Under the pieces are notes generated by a model, which did no database searches, was not told the origin of the DNA, and saw only the letters and a program-made list of their open reading frames with translations. Positions 11,151 to 24,324 of a stretch of 64,000 bases of DNA are shown one piece after another. Position numbers and translations under genes: made by a program. Each line of letters starts with the position of its first letter. Within the stretch, counting starts at the first letter, position 1. The DNA comes from Procambarus clarkii (lineage: Eukaryota > Arthropoda > Malacostraca > Decapoda > Cambaridae). The stretch is from assembly GCF_040958095.1 (NCBI RefSeq), contig NC_091199.1:32276977-32340976 (forward strand). Direction: 5' to 3'.

Positions 11151-11205
11151 CTTGTTCTCAGTGATAATGAAAAGCTAATTTTAAATATAATATCAAGTCT
11201 ACACA
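10945..11205 (+). repeat. Internal direct duplication, copy 1
   Basis: Shares with 11605-11880 the blocks AATACCTGCTTCAAACTAAT, TTTTGGATAATGTAGA and AATATAATATCAAGTCTACA, both preceded by a GAGAGAGA run. A wider, weaker duplication appears to include the stretches starting GAATAAAGTATTAAGAGTGG near 10050 and 11360. Confidence 0.8.
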
Positions 11206-11604
11206 TCTATGGGTGGATAGGGTATTGCCTTATCCTGAAGGTTTATTAGCCATTAATAAAGCTGTGCTGCAGAACAACTCTCCTATTACGTATATTTTTA
11301 ATAAAACTTTATATAAAACATATATAGGGTACGAGTCAACGCTCGATATTAGCAGTTATTGAATAAAGTATTAAGAGTGGTGAATATTCTATTTTCATTG
11401 TACCGGTATGATAACAACAGTCTCTGTTTTTTGCTTACCTAATGAGGGGTAACAGTTGGAGAGGCGAGCTGTCTTCTCGCGAGAGAGAGTGGATGTCTGG
11501 CCGTGTGACGCTAACCAGGTGACATCGACACTCGGCGCTAAATGCCCCAAGGCCCGCCCGGCTCCTTATTCACATTCTAGTTGTACATAATAAAGCGTCT
11601 CTTT

Positions 11605-11880
11605 TTTTAAAATCGAGATGATGCTAGCAAAAATTGAAGCTAGCTATTTCTCTATTGCGTCAGCTAAAGAGAGAGAAAGAGAGAAGCAGCGGGTTGGCAG
11701 ATATGAAAACGAGCAATGTAAATACCTGCTTCAAACTAATGTTGAATGCTTCATCGGTTACTGAATACATTTTGGATAATGTAGACCTTAGAGTATATGC
11801 CTTGAACTACAACCCGGTAAATGGATAGTACTCAGTGATAATGAACAAGCTAATTTTAAGTATAATATCAAGTCTACACG
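11605..11880 (+). repeat. Internal direct duplication, copy 2
   Basis: Second copy of the ~260-base duplication. It reads open for 64 codons, which is residue of the duplicated capsid-like region and not a separate gene. Confidence 0.8.
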
Positions 11881-11914
11881 TGTTTATGATTTTTCCACAT
11901 TGCGTTGCATTGTG

Positions 11915-12005
11915 TGTACTTACCGAGTTGTGCTTGCGGGGGTTGAGCTCTGGCTCTTTGGCCCCGCCTCTCAACGGTCAATCAACTAATGTATAGGTTC
12001 GTGAG
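11915..12005 (-). mobile_element. Decapod LINE 3'-end fragment
   Basis: Contains GAGTTGTGCTTGCGGGGGTT, GAGCTCTGGCTCTTTGG and CGCCTCTCAACGGTCAATCA. The reverse complement of the same sequence ends the LINE at 51480-53345 (53270-53340), so this is a 3' end of that family on the minus strand. I also recall it as a frequent decapod repeat. Confidence 0.7.
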
Positions 12006-12030
12006 CCTACAGGAACCTATACATTAGTTG
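11983..12030. repeat. Perfect 18-bp hairpin
   Basis: CAACTAATGTATAGGTTC (11983-12000) is followed after 12 bases by its exact reverse complement (12013-12030). A second partial copy of the right half follows at 12031-12065. Confidence 0.9.
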
Positions 12031-12070
12031 ATAGGTTCCTGAGCCTACAGGAACCTATACATTAGCTGTC

Positions 12071-12262
12071 TACTAATGGCAGCTCTTACACCTGCTGATG
12101 AAGACATCGGAGGCTGACACCACCGGGGGAGACTTTGGTGAGAATGTTATACGTTTTTGGTGAAATATAAATATATATACATACATCACTCTTTCACCTG
12201 GACTTCCTACATACAACAGACACGAGCGTGTGAGCTACAGTATCAGTCAAAGCCCCCGGCTG
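12071..12262 (-). repeat. Inverted repeat, right copy
   Basis: Reverse complement of 8332-8515. The outer limit is near GGCTGGCC (12258-12265), immediately before minisatellite resumes. Confidence 0.85.
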
Positions 12263-12265
12263 GCC

Positions 12266-13105
12266 TGTAATGGGTGTTAGTGGTGCTGGTATTGTTACCA
12301 GTGTTTCACTTAGGGAGTGACAGTGGTGCTGGTAGTGCCACTAGTGTTTTTCATGGTAGGTGATAATGGTGATGGAAGTGTCAACAGTGTTTCCAATTTG
12401 TGTAATAGTGGTCTGGGAAGTGTCACTAGATTTTTTCCAATGATTGACAGTGGTGCTGGTAATGTCAACAGTGTTTCCTATGGTGGATGATAGTGTTAAG
12501 GGTAGTGTCACCAGTATTCAACATGGTGGGTGACAGTAGTGCTGGTATTGTCATCAGTGTTTCCCCTTAGTTTATGATAATGGTGCTAGTAGTGGGACTA
12601 CTGTTTCCTGTGGTGGGTTATAGTGGTGCTAGAACCGTCATCAGTGTTTCCCATGGTGGGTGATAGTGGTGCATGTACTGTCACCAGTGTTTTCCATGGT
12701 GGGTGATAGTGGTACTGGTAGTGCCACTAGTGTTTCCCCTATTGGGTGATAGGTATTCTGGTAGTGTTATTATTGTTTTCTATGGTGGATGATAGTGGTG
12801 CTGGCAATGTTATCAGTGATTCCATGGTGGGTGATAGTGGTGCAGGAAGTGTCTCTATTGTTTTGTATCTTGGATGATATCGGGGTGGGTAGTGTCACCA
12901 ATATTTCAAATGATGGGTCATAGTGGTGCTGGTAGTGTCACCAGTGTTTCCCGTGGTGGATGAAAATGATATGGGAATGTCACTAGTTTTTTTCAGTATT
13001 TTATAATAGTGATGCTCGTGGTGTAACAAATGTTTCCCATGGTGGATGATAGTGGTGCTGGTAGTGTCTCTAGTGTTTCCCATGGTGTGTGATCGTGGTG
13101 CTGTA
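12266..13105. repeat. 43-bp minisatellite, second block
   Basis: Same unit family as 5150-7850, all units divergent. Its presence on the far side of the inverted-end segment is the main evidence that the segment inserted into one array. Confidence 0.85.
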
Positions 13106-13109
13106 GTAT

Positions 13110-14359
<1,250 letters not shown>

Positions 14360-14897
14360 TAGTTCTTGTCTTGTCCTTACTCTCATGGTGGGTAGAGTAA
14401 ATAGTTCCGTGATTTGGGTGTTCATGGTAGGTCGCTCTATTCTTATGTGAATTGCCTCAAGAATTTGTAATCTTCTTGCATCTTGGGTTTTGTCTATTAT
14501 GCAGGTATTCTTGTTCAACATTTCTCTTGTTAGAGTAATGTCATGGGCTTGTCTCTTGTGATTCCTAGGGGCACCAGATTGAAGATGGCATGTCAAACGC
14601 CTCGTCAGCTTGGTCGACGTCATACGTATGTACTTACATTGAAGGTTACATCCTTCGTGGGGGCAAGTGTACATGTATACAACGCTTGACTGCTGTAGAG
14701 GGGTTCTCCGTCGGCTTCGGGCTGTTTTTGATAAGGAGTTCGGAAGTCTTCTTGGTTTTGTAGAATATTATCAGGTTTATGTTTTGGTTAGGAGAAGTGC
14801 TTTTTACTCCTTTACGGATTATTTCTTTCATTATTCTTTCCTCTTTTATATGTTCACTGTGCATGGTTGATTTGTAATATAATTTTATTGGCCATTT
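14360..14897 (-). mobile_element. Penelope-like element family 2, minus arm of head-to-head pair
   Basis: C-terminal PLE protein fragment read on the minus strand: PIKLYYKSTMHSEHIKEERI, then NLIIFYKTKKTSELLIKN, then a GIY-YIG-type region (MYTCPHEGCNLQCKYI, TSTKLTRRLTCHLQ) and EAIHIRIERPTMNTQ. The reading changes frame at least once. It is a different family from the PLEs at 15911-32227 (about half of the residues differ by eye). 5'-truncated where it meets the opposite arm near 14897. Confidence 0.8.
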
Positions 14898-15408
14898 TAT
14901 AGCCAGTGTTCTCAATGCTTATATTCGTCGAGCGCTTACCCACTGCTCTGAATGGAGCAACGTGAGTAGAGAGTTTGAAAGAGTAACTCAGGTATTGGTG
15001 AACAACGGATATAGCAACGCGGAAATAAACGCTGCTATAAGAAGACACTTGGACCGTTGGTATAATTCAGAACCTAGAACAGAAACCACAACACCCCCAA
15101 TAAAATTATATTACAAATCAACCATGCACAGTGAACATATAAAAGAGGAAAGAATAATGAAAGAAATAATCCGTAAAGGAGTAAAAAGCACTTCTCCTAA
15201 CCAAAACATAAACCTGATAATATTCTACAAAACCAAGAAGACTTCCGAACTCCTTATCAAAAACAACCCGAAGCCGACGGAGAACCCTCTACAGCAGTCA
15301 AGCGTTGTATACATGTACACTTGCCCCAACGAAGGATGTAACCTTCAATGTAAGTACATAGGTATGACGTCGACCAAGCTGACGAGGCGTTTGACATGCC
15401 ATCTTCAA
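14898..15408 (+). mobile_element. Penelope-like element family 2, plus arm of head-to-head pair
   Basis: Open from about 14962 to 15432: REFERVTQVLVNNGYSNAEI, RTETTTPPIKLYYKSTMHSE, then the GIY-YIG region with KYIGMTSTKLTRRLT. It starts further upstream in the protein than the minus arm, so the two arms were truncated at different points. It stops at a short AT run (15409-15421) before the next MITE. Confidence 0.85.
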
Positions 15409-15421
15409 TATATATATATAT

Positions 15422-15914
<493 letters not shown>

Positions 15915-16029
15915 AAATATGACCGAAAAAGTAAGATTAATAATTCTAACACGAATTTTCTCAATCTTTCAATCTTTCACTGTTGGTGGTAAGTCAAAAA
16001 TCAATTCTCCAAAATTCATTTTTATTTCT

Positions 16030-16084
16030 AGTCTGATGCGACACTTGAGTGCGTTTCGTAAAACTTATTACATTTTCAAAGACT
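16030..16084 (-). ncRNA. Hammerhead-like motif, PLE A 3' repeat
   Basis: Minus strand: AGTCT-TTGAAAA-T-GTAA...TTAC-GAA-stem III-C-AGACT. Stem III here has two mismatches (ACGCA/CGCAT), so this copy is weaker. Confidence 0.6.
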
Positions 16085-16252
16085 TTAGTTTAAACATACA
16101 CAACTGAATAGAACTTACACATCTCCGATTTGTTTATATCTACATTTGAGTGAGGTGGGTGGGGTGAGGCGGTATTTAATAAGGTATTAATTTCATCAAC
16201 ACAAGACAGAACACGAAATAATGGGTATTGAATAGAAGTGATTGTAGAAAGC

Positions 16253-18716
16253 CTATTGGTCCATATTTCTTGATGCTTCTATATTGGAGCGGAGTCTTGA
16301 GGTGGGTAGAATATAGTTGTGCATTAATTGGCTGTTGATTGCTGGTGTTGATTTCTTGATGTGTAATGCCTCGCAAACGTCAAGCCGCCTGCTATCGCTG
16401 TATCTATCGATGATTTCTGTGTTGTTTACTAGGATTTCTCTGGCGATGGTTTGGTTGTGGGAAGAGATTATATGTTCCTTAATGGAGCCCTGTTGCTTAT
16501 GCATCGTTAAACGCCTAGAAAGAGATGTTGTTGTCTTGCCTATATACTGGGTTTTTTGGAGCTTACAGTCCCCAAGAGGGCATTTGAAGGCATAGACGAC
16601 GTTGGTCTCTTTTAAAGCGTTCTGTTTTGTGTCTGGAGAGTTTCTCATGAGTAGGCTGGCCGTTTTTCTGGTTTTATAGTAAATCGTCAGTTGTATCCTC
16701 TGATTTTTGTCTGTAGGGATAACGTTTCTATTAACAATATCTTTCAGGACCCTTTCCTCCGTTTTATGAGCTGTGGAAAAGAAGTTCCTGTAAAATAGTC
16801 TAATAGGGGGTATAGGTGTTGTGTTGGTTGTCTCTTCAGAGGTTGCATGGCGTTTCACTTTCCTTCTTATGATGTCTTCGACGAAACCATTGGAGAAGCC
16901 GTTGTTGACTAGGACCTGCCTTACCCTACAGAGTTCTTCGTCGACTTGCTTCCATTCTGAGCTATGGCTGAGAGCACGGTCGACATATGCGTTAACAACA
17001 CTCCTCTTGTACCTATCTGGGCAGTCGCTTTTGGCATTTAGGCACATTCCTATGTTCGTTTCCTTAGTGTAGACTGCAGTGTGGAAACCTCCACTCTTTT
17101 CCATGACTGTTACATCTAGAAAGGGCAGCTTCACATCCTTTTCCATCTCACAAGTGAAACGCAGCACAGAAATCTGCTCAAATGCCTCCTTCAGCTCCTG
17201 CAGATGTCTGACATCAGGTACCTGTGTAAAAATGTCGTCAACATACCTGCAGTATATGGCCGGTTTCAAGTTCATGTCGACTAAGACTTTTTGCTCGATG
17301 GTACCCATGTAGAAGTTTGCAAACAGGACACCTAGGGAAGAACCCATGGCGACCCCATCTACTTGCTTATACATGTGCCCATCCGGGCTCAAGAAGGGTG
17401 CCTCTTTAGTACAAGCTTGGAGTAGTTTCCTCAGAATATTTTCTGGTATGTCAAGAGGAGTACAGGCTGGATCACGATACACTCTGTCGGCTATCATCCC
17501 GATTGTCTCGTCCACTGGTACGTTGGTGAACAGCGATTCTACGTCCAACGAGGCTCTTATTCCTGTGGCCCGTGTGCCCCGCAGTAAGCCAACAAATTCC
17601 TTTGGCGACTTCAGGCTGAAAGCGCAAGGGACATAAGGAGTTAGCAGGCCGTTGAGTCGCTTCGCTAGTCTGTACGTGGGTGTGGGTATCTGGCTAATGA
17701 TTGGCCGAAGTGGGTTTCCAGGCTTGTGTGTCTTGACATTTCCATACGCATATCCAGGTTTATATTCCCCAATAATCTTTGGCAGGTGGAGTCCTGATTT
17801 CTTGGCGTTCACAGTTTCGATTAGTTTGTTGACCTTCGCTTTCAGTTTGGCTGTAGTGTCCTTCGTTACCCTTTAGAATTTAGTTTGGTCAGAGAGTATG
17901 AGGTTCATTTTCGCCAGATATTCGTCTTTTTTAAGAATGACGTATATTGGCGACTTGTCACCTCTCCTGACAACTATCTCCTTGTTCTCACGAAGGCTTT
18001 TGGCTGCCGCTTTGAGCTCGGGGGACAGTATGGTGCTTCTGTAATTGCCTCGATTCTTTCCTCCTTCCGCAATAAGTTCTGCTTGTAAGGTATCTTTGGT
18101 AGTGACCTTCTTTTGTGTCTCGAGGTCGAATATGTCGTCCAACAGAATTTCCAACTCCACTTTCCGGGCCATCTCACTCGGTCTGGACATAACGTGACAG
18201 TTTATGCCCAGATTAGGAGAGTGATTGGTCCTCAGTGAGGTTAATTCCTGCAAGGTTCAGGAAGCCATCTCTTGGTCGTGGAATTGCCATAGGTCCTCCA
18301 TATAACGTTGTTAGTTTCTTGATAATCCTTGTTTCAGTGCTGAGGTGATGTCGGTCTGTGAGGATGTCGAGGTGTTGTTCAATGCGGGTACGGATACTTT
18401 CGTCGATGTTGCTATTTCTCCACTCGTTCGTAGCATGAAGTAGTTGCGTTTTGTTGTCTTTGATTTCATTCTCTGCCTTGTATATCTGATCACGAATCAG
18501 ATTCTGGCGATATTTTATCGTGAAGGCTTGATTCCTTGCTGCTGAGTCGTGCGTTTTAATATTAGTATATTTTGGTAGCAGTCTTTCCTGTAGACATATA
18601 TTATTATATATGACCGAAAAAGTAAGATTAATAATTCTAACACGAATTTTCTCAATCTTTCGTACATTTCTTTTCACTGTTGGTGGTAATTCAAAAATCA
18701 ATTCTCCAAAATTCAT
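16253..18716 (-). pseudogene. PLE copy A protein: N-terminal region, RT and GIY-YIG endonuclease
   Basis: The protein copies element RNA into DNA at a nick made by its own endonuclease. Order from the start near 18716: a basic N-terminal region ([20 protein letters not shown]), a charged helical stretch rich in E/K/R/N, then from about 17812 the RT with YAYGNVKTHKPGNPLRPIIS, SLDVESLFTNVP, VAMGSSLGVLFANFY and YVDD (plus-strand 17234-17245). It ends with VVYAFKC, QYIGKTTTSLSRRLTMH and EALHIKKSTPAINSQ, the GIY-YIG endonuclease typical of Penelope. The YIG half is intact and the GIY half reads VVY. The reading is interrupted about twice, so I call it broken. Ends at 16253. Confidence 0.9.
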
Positions 18717-18726
18717 TTTTATTTCA

Positions 18727-18781
18727 AGTCTGACGCGACACTTGAGCGCGTTTCGTAAAACTTATTACATTTTCAAAGACT
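18727..18781 (-). ncRNA. Hammerhead-like motif, PLE A/B junction
   Basis: All parts present with perfect stem III (ACGCG/CGCGT) and stem I. It sits 10 bases upstream of the copy A start codon (minus-strand ATG at 18716-18714). Cleavage after C would leave RNA with about 15 bases of leader. Confidence 0.7.
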
Positions 18782-20895
18782 TTAGTTTAAACATACACAA
18801 CTGAATAGAACTTACACATCTCCAATTTGTTTATATCTACATTTGAGTGAGGTGGATGGGGTGAGGTGGTATTTAATAAGGTATTAATTTCATCAACACA
18901 AGAGAGAACACGAAACAATGGGTATTGAATAGAAGAGATTGTAGAAAGCCTATTGGTCCATATTTCTTGATGTTTCTATATTGAAGCGGAGTCTTGAGGT
19001 GGGTAAAATATAGTTGTGCATTAATTGACTGTTGATTGCTGGTGTTGACTTCTTGATGTGTAGTGCCTCGCAAACGTCAAGCCGCCTGCTATCGCTGTAT
19101 CTATCGATGATTTCTGTGTTGTTTACTAGGATTTCTCTGGCGATGGTTTGGTTGTGGGAAGAGATTATATGTTCCTTAATGGAGCCCTGTTGCTTATGCA
19201 TCGTTAAACGCCTAGAAAGAGATGTTGTTGTCCTGCCTATATACTGGGTTTTTTGGAGCTTACAGTCCCCAAGAGGGCATTTGAAGGCAAAGACGACGTT
19301 GGTCTCTTTTAAAGCGTTCTGTTTTGTGTCTGGAGAGTTTCTCATGAGTAGGCTGGCCGTTTTTCTGGTTTTATAGTAAATCGTCAGTTGTATCCTCTGA
19401 TTTTTGTCTGTAGGGATAACGTTTCTGTTAATAATATCTTTCAGGACTCTTTCCTCCGTTTTATGAGCTGTGGAAAAGATGTTCCTGTAAAATAGTCTAA
19501 TAGGGGGTATAGGTGTTGTGTTGGTTGTCTCTTCAGAGGTTGCATGGCGTTTCACTTTCCTTCTTATGATGTCTTCGACGAAACCATTGGAGAAGCCGTT
19601 GTTGACTAGGACCTGCCTTACCCTACAGAGTTCTTCGTTGACTTGCTTCCAATCTGAGCTGTGGCTGAGAGCACGGTCGACATATGCGTTAACAACACTC
19701 CTCTTGTACCTATCTGGGCAGTCGCTTTTGGCATTTAGGCACATTCCTATGTTCGTTTCCTTAGTGTAGACTGCAGTGTGGAAACCTCCGCTCTTTTCCA
19801 TGACTGTTACATCTAGAAAGGGCAGCTTCCCATCCTTTTCCATCTCGTAAGTGAAACGCAGCACGGAACTCCGCTCAAATGCCTCCTTCAGCTCCTGCAG
19901 ATGTCTGACATCAGGTACCTGTGTAAAAATGTCGTCAACATACCTGCAGTGTATGGCCGGTTTCAAGTTCATGTCGACTAAGACTTTTTGCTCGATGGTA
20001 CCCATGTAGAAGTTTGCAAACAGGACACCTAGGGGAGAACCCATGGCAACCCCATCTACTTGCTTATACATGTGCCCATCCGGGCTCAAGAAGGGTGCCT
20101 CTTTAGTACAAGCTTGGAGTAGTTTCCTTAGGATATTTTCTGGTATGTCAAGAGGAGTACAGGCTGGATCACGATACAATCTGTCGGCTATCATCCCGAT
20201 TGTCTCGTCCACTGGTACGTTAGTGAACAGCGATTCTACGTCCAACGAGGCTCTTATCCCTGTGGCCCGTGTGCCCCGCAGTAAGTCAACAAATTCCTTT
20301 GGAGACTTCAGGCTGAAGGCGCAAGGAACATAAGGAGTCAGCAGGCCGTTGAGTCGCTTCGCTAGTCTGTACGTGGGTGTGGGTATCTGGCTAATGATTG
20401 GCCGAAGTGGGTTTCCAGGCTTGTGTGTCTTGACATTTCCATACGCATATCCAGGTTTATATTCCCCAATGATCTTTGGCAGGTGGAGTCCGGATTTCTT
20501 GGCGTTCACAGTTTCGATCAGTTTGTTGAACTTTGCTTTCAATTCGGCTGTAGTGTCCTTCGTTACCCTTTGGAACTTAGTTTGGTCAGAGAGTATGAGG
20601 TTCATTTTCGCCAGATATTCGTCTCTTTTAAGAATGACATATATTGGCGACTTGTCACCTCTCCTGACAACTATCTCCTTGTTCTCACGAAGGCTTTTAG
20701 CTGCGGCTTTGAGCTCGGGGGACAGTATGGTGCTTCTGTAATATCCTCGATTCTTTCCTCCTTCTGCAATAAGTTCTGCTTGTAAGGTATCTTTGGTAGT
20801 GACCTTCTTTTGTGTCTCGAGGTCGAATATGTCGTCCAACAGAATTTCCAACTCTACTTTCCGGGACATCTCACTCGGTCTGGACATAACGTGAC
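18782..20895 (-). mobile_element. Penelope-like element, copy B (tandem with A, 5'-truncated)
   Basis: Same orientation as copy A, joined through one shared terminal repeat, the head-to-tail layout known for PLEs. It is cut at about 20895 by the start of the opposed copy C. Nucleotide identity with A is very high by eye. Confidence 0.9.
18950..20895 (-). pseudogene. PLE copy B protein, RT plus GIY-YIG, 5'-truncated
   Basis: Uninterrupted from the junction to the stop at 18950, the cleanest PLE reading in the window. It starts within the N-terminal half (HVMSRPSEMSRKVELEILLD) and covers the whole RT (NVKTHKPGNPLRPI, VAMGSPLGVLFANFY, HCRYVDDIF) and the endonuclease (QYIGRTTTSLSRR). The frame continues upstream to an ATG at 21022, but those 42 codons are the antisense of copy C, so the long 690-codon frame is a chimera. 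The native start is missing. Confidence 0.85.
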
Positions 20896-22116
20896 ATCCA
20901 GCCTGTACTCCTCTTGACATACCAGAAAATATCCTAAGGAAACTACTCCAAGCTTGTACTAAAGAGGCACCCTTCTTGAGCCCGGATGGGCACATGTATA
21001 AGCAAGTAGATGGGGTCGCCATGGGTTCTCCCCTAGGTGTCCTGTTTGCAAACTTCTACATGGGTACCATCGAGCAAAAAGTCTTAGTCGACATGAACAT
21101 GAAACCGGCCATATACTGCAGGTATGTTGACGACATTTTTACACAGGTACCTGATGTCAAACATCTGCAGGAGTTGAAGGAGGCATTTGAGCGGAGTTCC
21201 GTGCTGCGTTTCACTTACGAGATGGAAAAGGATGGGAAGCTGCCCGTTCTAGATGTAACAGTCATGGAAAAGAGCGGAGGTTTCCACACTGCAGTCTACA
21301 CTAAGGAAACGAACATAGGAATGTGCCTAAATGCCAAAAGCGACTGCCCAGATAGGTACAAGAGGAGTGTTGTTAACGCATATGTCGACCGTGCTCTCAG
21401 CCACAGCTCAGAATGGAAGCAAGTCAACGAAGAACTCTGTAGGGTAAGGCAGGTCCTAGTCAACAACGGCTTCTCCAATGGTTTCGTCGAAGATATCATA
21501 AGAAGGAAAGTGAAACGCCATGCAACCTCTGAAGAGACAACCAACACAACACCTATACCCCCTATTAGACTATTTTACAGGAACTTCTTTTCCACAGCTC
21601 ATAAAATTGAGGAAAGGGTCCTGAAAGATATTGTTATTAGAAACGTTATCACTACAGACAAAAATCAGAGGATACAACTGACGATTTACTATAAAACCAG
21701 AAAAACGGCCAGCCTACTCATGCGAAACTCTCCAGACACAAAACAGAACGCTTTAAAAGAGACTAACGTCGTCTATGCCTTCAAATGCACTCTTGGGGAC
21801 TGTAAGCTCCAAAAAAAAACAGTATATAGGCAAGACAACAACATCTCTTTCTAGGCGTTTAACGATGCATAAGCAACAGGGCTCCATTAAGGAACATATA
21901 ATCTCTAACCACAACCAAACCATCGCCAGAGAAATCCTAGTAAACAACACAGAAATATTCGATAGATACAGCGATAGCAGGCGGCTTGACGTTTGCGAGG
22001 CATTACACATCAAGAAGTCAACACCAGCAATCAACAGCCAATTAATGCACAACTATATTCTACCCACCTCAAGACTCCGCTCCAATATAGAAGCATCAAG
22101 AAATATGGACCAATAG
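20896..22116 (+). pseudogene. PLE copy C protein fragment (RT C-terminal half and GIY-YIG)
   Basis: Reads SPDGHMYKQVDGVAMGSPLG, YCRYVDDIFTQVPDVKHLQE, DRALSHSSEWKQVNEELCRV, then QYIGKTTTSLSRRLTMHK and the end NIEASRNMDQ. The reading is interrupted about once in the endonuclease region. The N-terminal half of the protein is absent because of the head-to-head junction. Confidence 0.85.
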
Positions 22117-22285
22117 GCTTTCTACAATCACTTCTTTTCAATACCCATTGTTTCATGTTCTGGTTTGTGTTGATGAAATTAATAACTTATTAAATACCAC
22201 CTCACCCTATCCACCTCACTCAAATGTACATATAAACAAAATCGGAGATGTATAAGTTCTATTCAGTTGTTTACGTGTTAACTAA

Positions 22286-22340
22286 AGTCTTTGAAAATGT
22301 AATAAGTTTTACGAAACGCACTCAAGTGTCGCGTCAGACT
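22286..22340 (+). ncRNA. Hammerhead-like motif, PLE C
   Basis: AGTCT (22286-22290), TTGAAAA (22291-22297), T, GTAA...TTAC, GAA (22313-22315), stem III ACGCA/CGCGT with one mismatch, C (22335), AGACT (22336-22340). Stem I extends to six pairs (AAGTCT/AGACTT). Confidence 0.65.
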
Positions 22341-22500
22341 TGAAATAAAAATGAATTTTGGAGAATTGATTTTTGAATTACCTCCAACAGTGAAAAGAAA
22401 TGTACGAAAGATTGAGAAAATTCGTGTTAGAATTATTAATCTTACTTTTTCGGTCATATTTAATAATATATGTCTACAGGAAAGACTGCTACCAAAATAT

Positions 22501-22997
<497 letters not shown>

Positions 22998-23040
22998 ACA
23001 TTCTTAATCACGTGTTTATTTTCGTGATATACACACACAC

Positions 23041-23060
23041 ACATATATATATATATATAT
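23041..23060. repeat. Short (AC)n/(AT)n run
   Basis: A few CA dinucleotides (from about 23029) followed by (AT)n at the 3' border of PLE copy D. Confidence 0.9.
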
Positions 23061-23224
23061 TAGTATCTTTTGGTAGCAGTCTTTCCTGTAGACATATTTT
23101 ATTAAATATGACCGAAAAAGTAAGATTAATAATTCTAACACGAATTTTCTCAATCTTTCGTACATTATGCTTCACTGTTGGAGGTAAATCAAAAATCACT
23201 TCTCCAAAATTCATTTTTATTTCT

Positions 23225-23277
23225 AGTCTGACGCGACACGGGCGCGTTTCGTAAAACTTATTACATTTTCAAAGACT
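23225..23277 (-). ncRNA. Hammerhead-like motif, PLE D
   Basis: Consensus copy: stem I AGTCT/AGACT, core TTGAAAA, stem III ACGCG/CGCGT with loop CCCGTGT. Confidence 0.7.
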
Positions 23278-23437
23278 TCACAAATACACAACTGATTAGA
23301 ACTTGCGTTTCCCTGATTTTATATCTACATTTGAGTGAGGTGGGAAGGGTGATGTGGCATTACATTTGAGTAAGGTGGGAAGGATGATGTGGCATTAGAG
23401 GATATTAATAGGGTATTAAAAGTATCAACACAAGACA

Positions 23438-23440
<3 letters not shown>

Positions 23441-23501
<61 letters not shown>
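23441..23501. repeat. (AT)n inside PLE D 3' region
   Basis: Interrupts the 3' region that is continuous in the other copies, so it arose or was inserted after the element. Confidence 0.95.
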
Positions 23502-23503
<2 letters not shown>

Positions 23504-24324
23504 AAACAATGGATATTGAATAGAAGTGTTTGTAGAAAGCCTATTGGTCCATATTTCTTGATGCTTCTATATTGGAGCGGAGTCTTGAGGTGGGTAGAAT
23601 ATAGTTGTGCAATAATTGGCTGTTGATTGCTGGTGTTGACTTCTTGATGTGTAGTGCCTCGCAAACTTCGAGCCGCCTGCTATCGCTGTATCTATCGATG
23701 ATTTCTGTGTTGTTTACTAGGATTTCTCTGGCGATGGTTTGGTTATGGGAAGAGATTATATGTTCCTTAATGGAGCCCTGTTGTTTATGCATCGTTAAAC
23801 GCCTAGAAAGAGATGTTGTTGTCTTGCCTATATACTGGGTTTTTTGGAGCTTACAGTCCCCAAGTGGGCATTTGAAGGCATAGACGACGTTAGTCTCTTT
23901 TAAAGCGTTCTGTTTCGTGTCTGGAGAGTTTCTCATGAGTAGGCTGGCCGTTTTTCTGGTTTTATAGTAAATCGTCAGTTGTATCCTCTGATTTTTGTCT
24001 GTAGGGATAACGTTTCTATTAACAATATCTTTCAGGACCCTTTCCTCTGTTTTATGAGCTGTGGAAAAGAAGTTCCTGTAAAATAGTCTAATAGGGGGTA
24101 TAGGTGTTGTGTTAGTTGTCTCTTCGGAGGTTGCATGGCTTTTCACTTTCCTTCTTATGATGTCTTCGATGAAACCATTGGAGAAGCCGTTATTGACTAG
24201 AACCTGCCTTACCCTACAGAGTTCTTCGTCGACTTGCTTCCATTCTGAGCTGTGGCTGAGAGCACGGTCGACGTATGCGTTAACAACACTATAACGTATG
24301 CGTTAACAACACAACACTAAAACA

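Larger units (their letters stand above)
8332..12262. mobile_element. Segment with ~190-bp inverted ends carrying a capsid-like fossil
   Basis: The ends 8332-8515 and 12071-12262 are inverted copies of each other and both outer sides are 43-bp minisatellite, so the whole segment may have inserted into the array. Inside are internal tandem duplications and a broken capsid-like gene (10493-11150 and a partial duplicate near 11600-11880). A non-autonomous Polinton-like element is the reading I prefer, but the piece is far shorter than full Polintons (typically 15-20 kb) and no polymerase or integrase is seen. It is broken in many places. An inverted pair of unrelated repeats is the main alternative. 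Confidence 0.4.
20896..22500 (+). mobile_element. Penelope-like element, copy C (plus arm opposite B)
   Basis: Starts inside the RT (PACTPLDIPENILRKLL), runs through endonuclease and 3' region, hammerhead-like motif and terminal repeat, and ends at CAAAATATACTAATAT before (AT)n. Confidence 0.9.
23061..24295 (-). mobile_element. Penelope-like element, copy D (minus arm of pair D/E)
   Basis: Minus strand: from NAYVDRALSHSSEWKQVDEE (near 24280) through linker and GIY-YIG to the stop at 23541, then a 3' region containing its own (AT)n (23441-23501), the motif, and the terminal repeat. The coding part reads open to about 24146 and probably further. Confidence 0.9.

Noticed and set aside
12071-12130. 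Hammerhead in the inverted ends (CTGATGA near 12091)
   Set aside because: No stem II plus GAAA follows at a suitable distance; a core heptamer alone is not enough.
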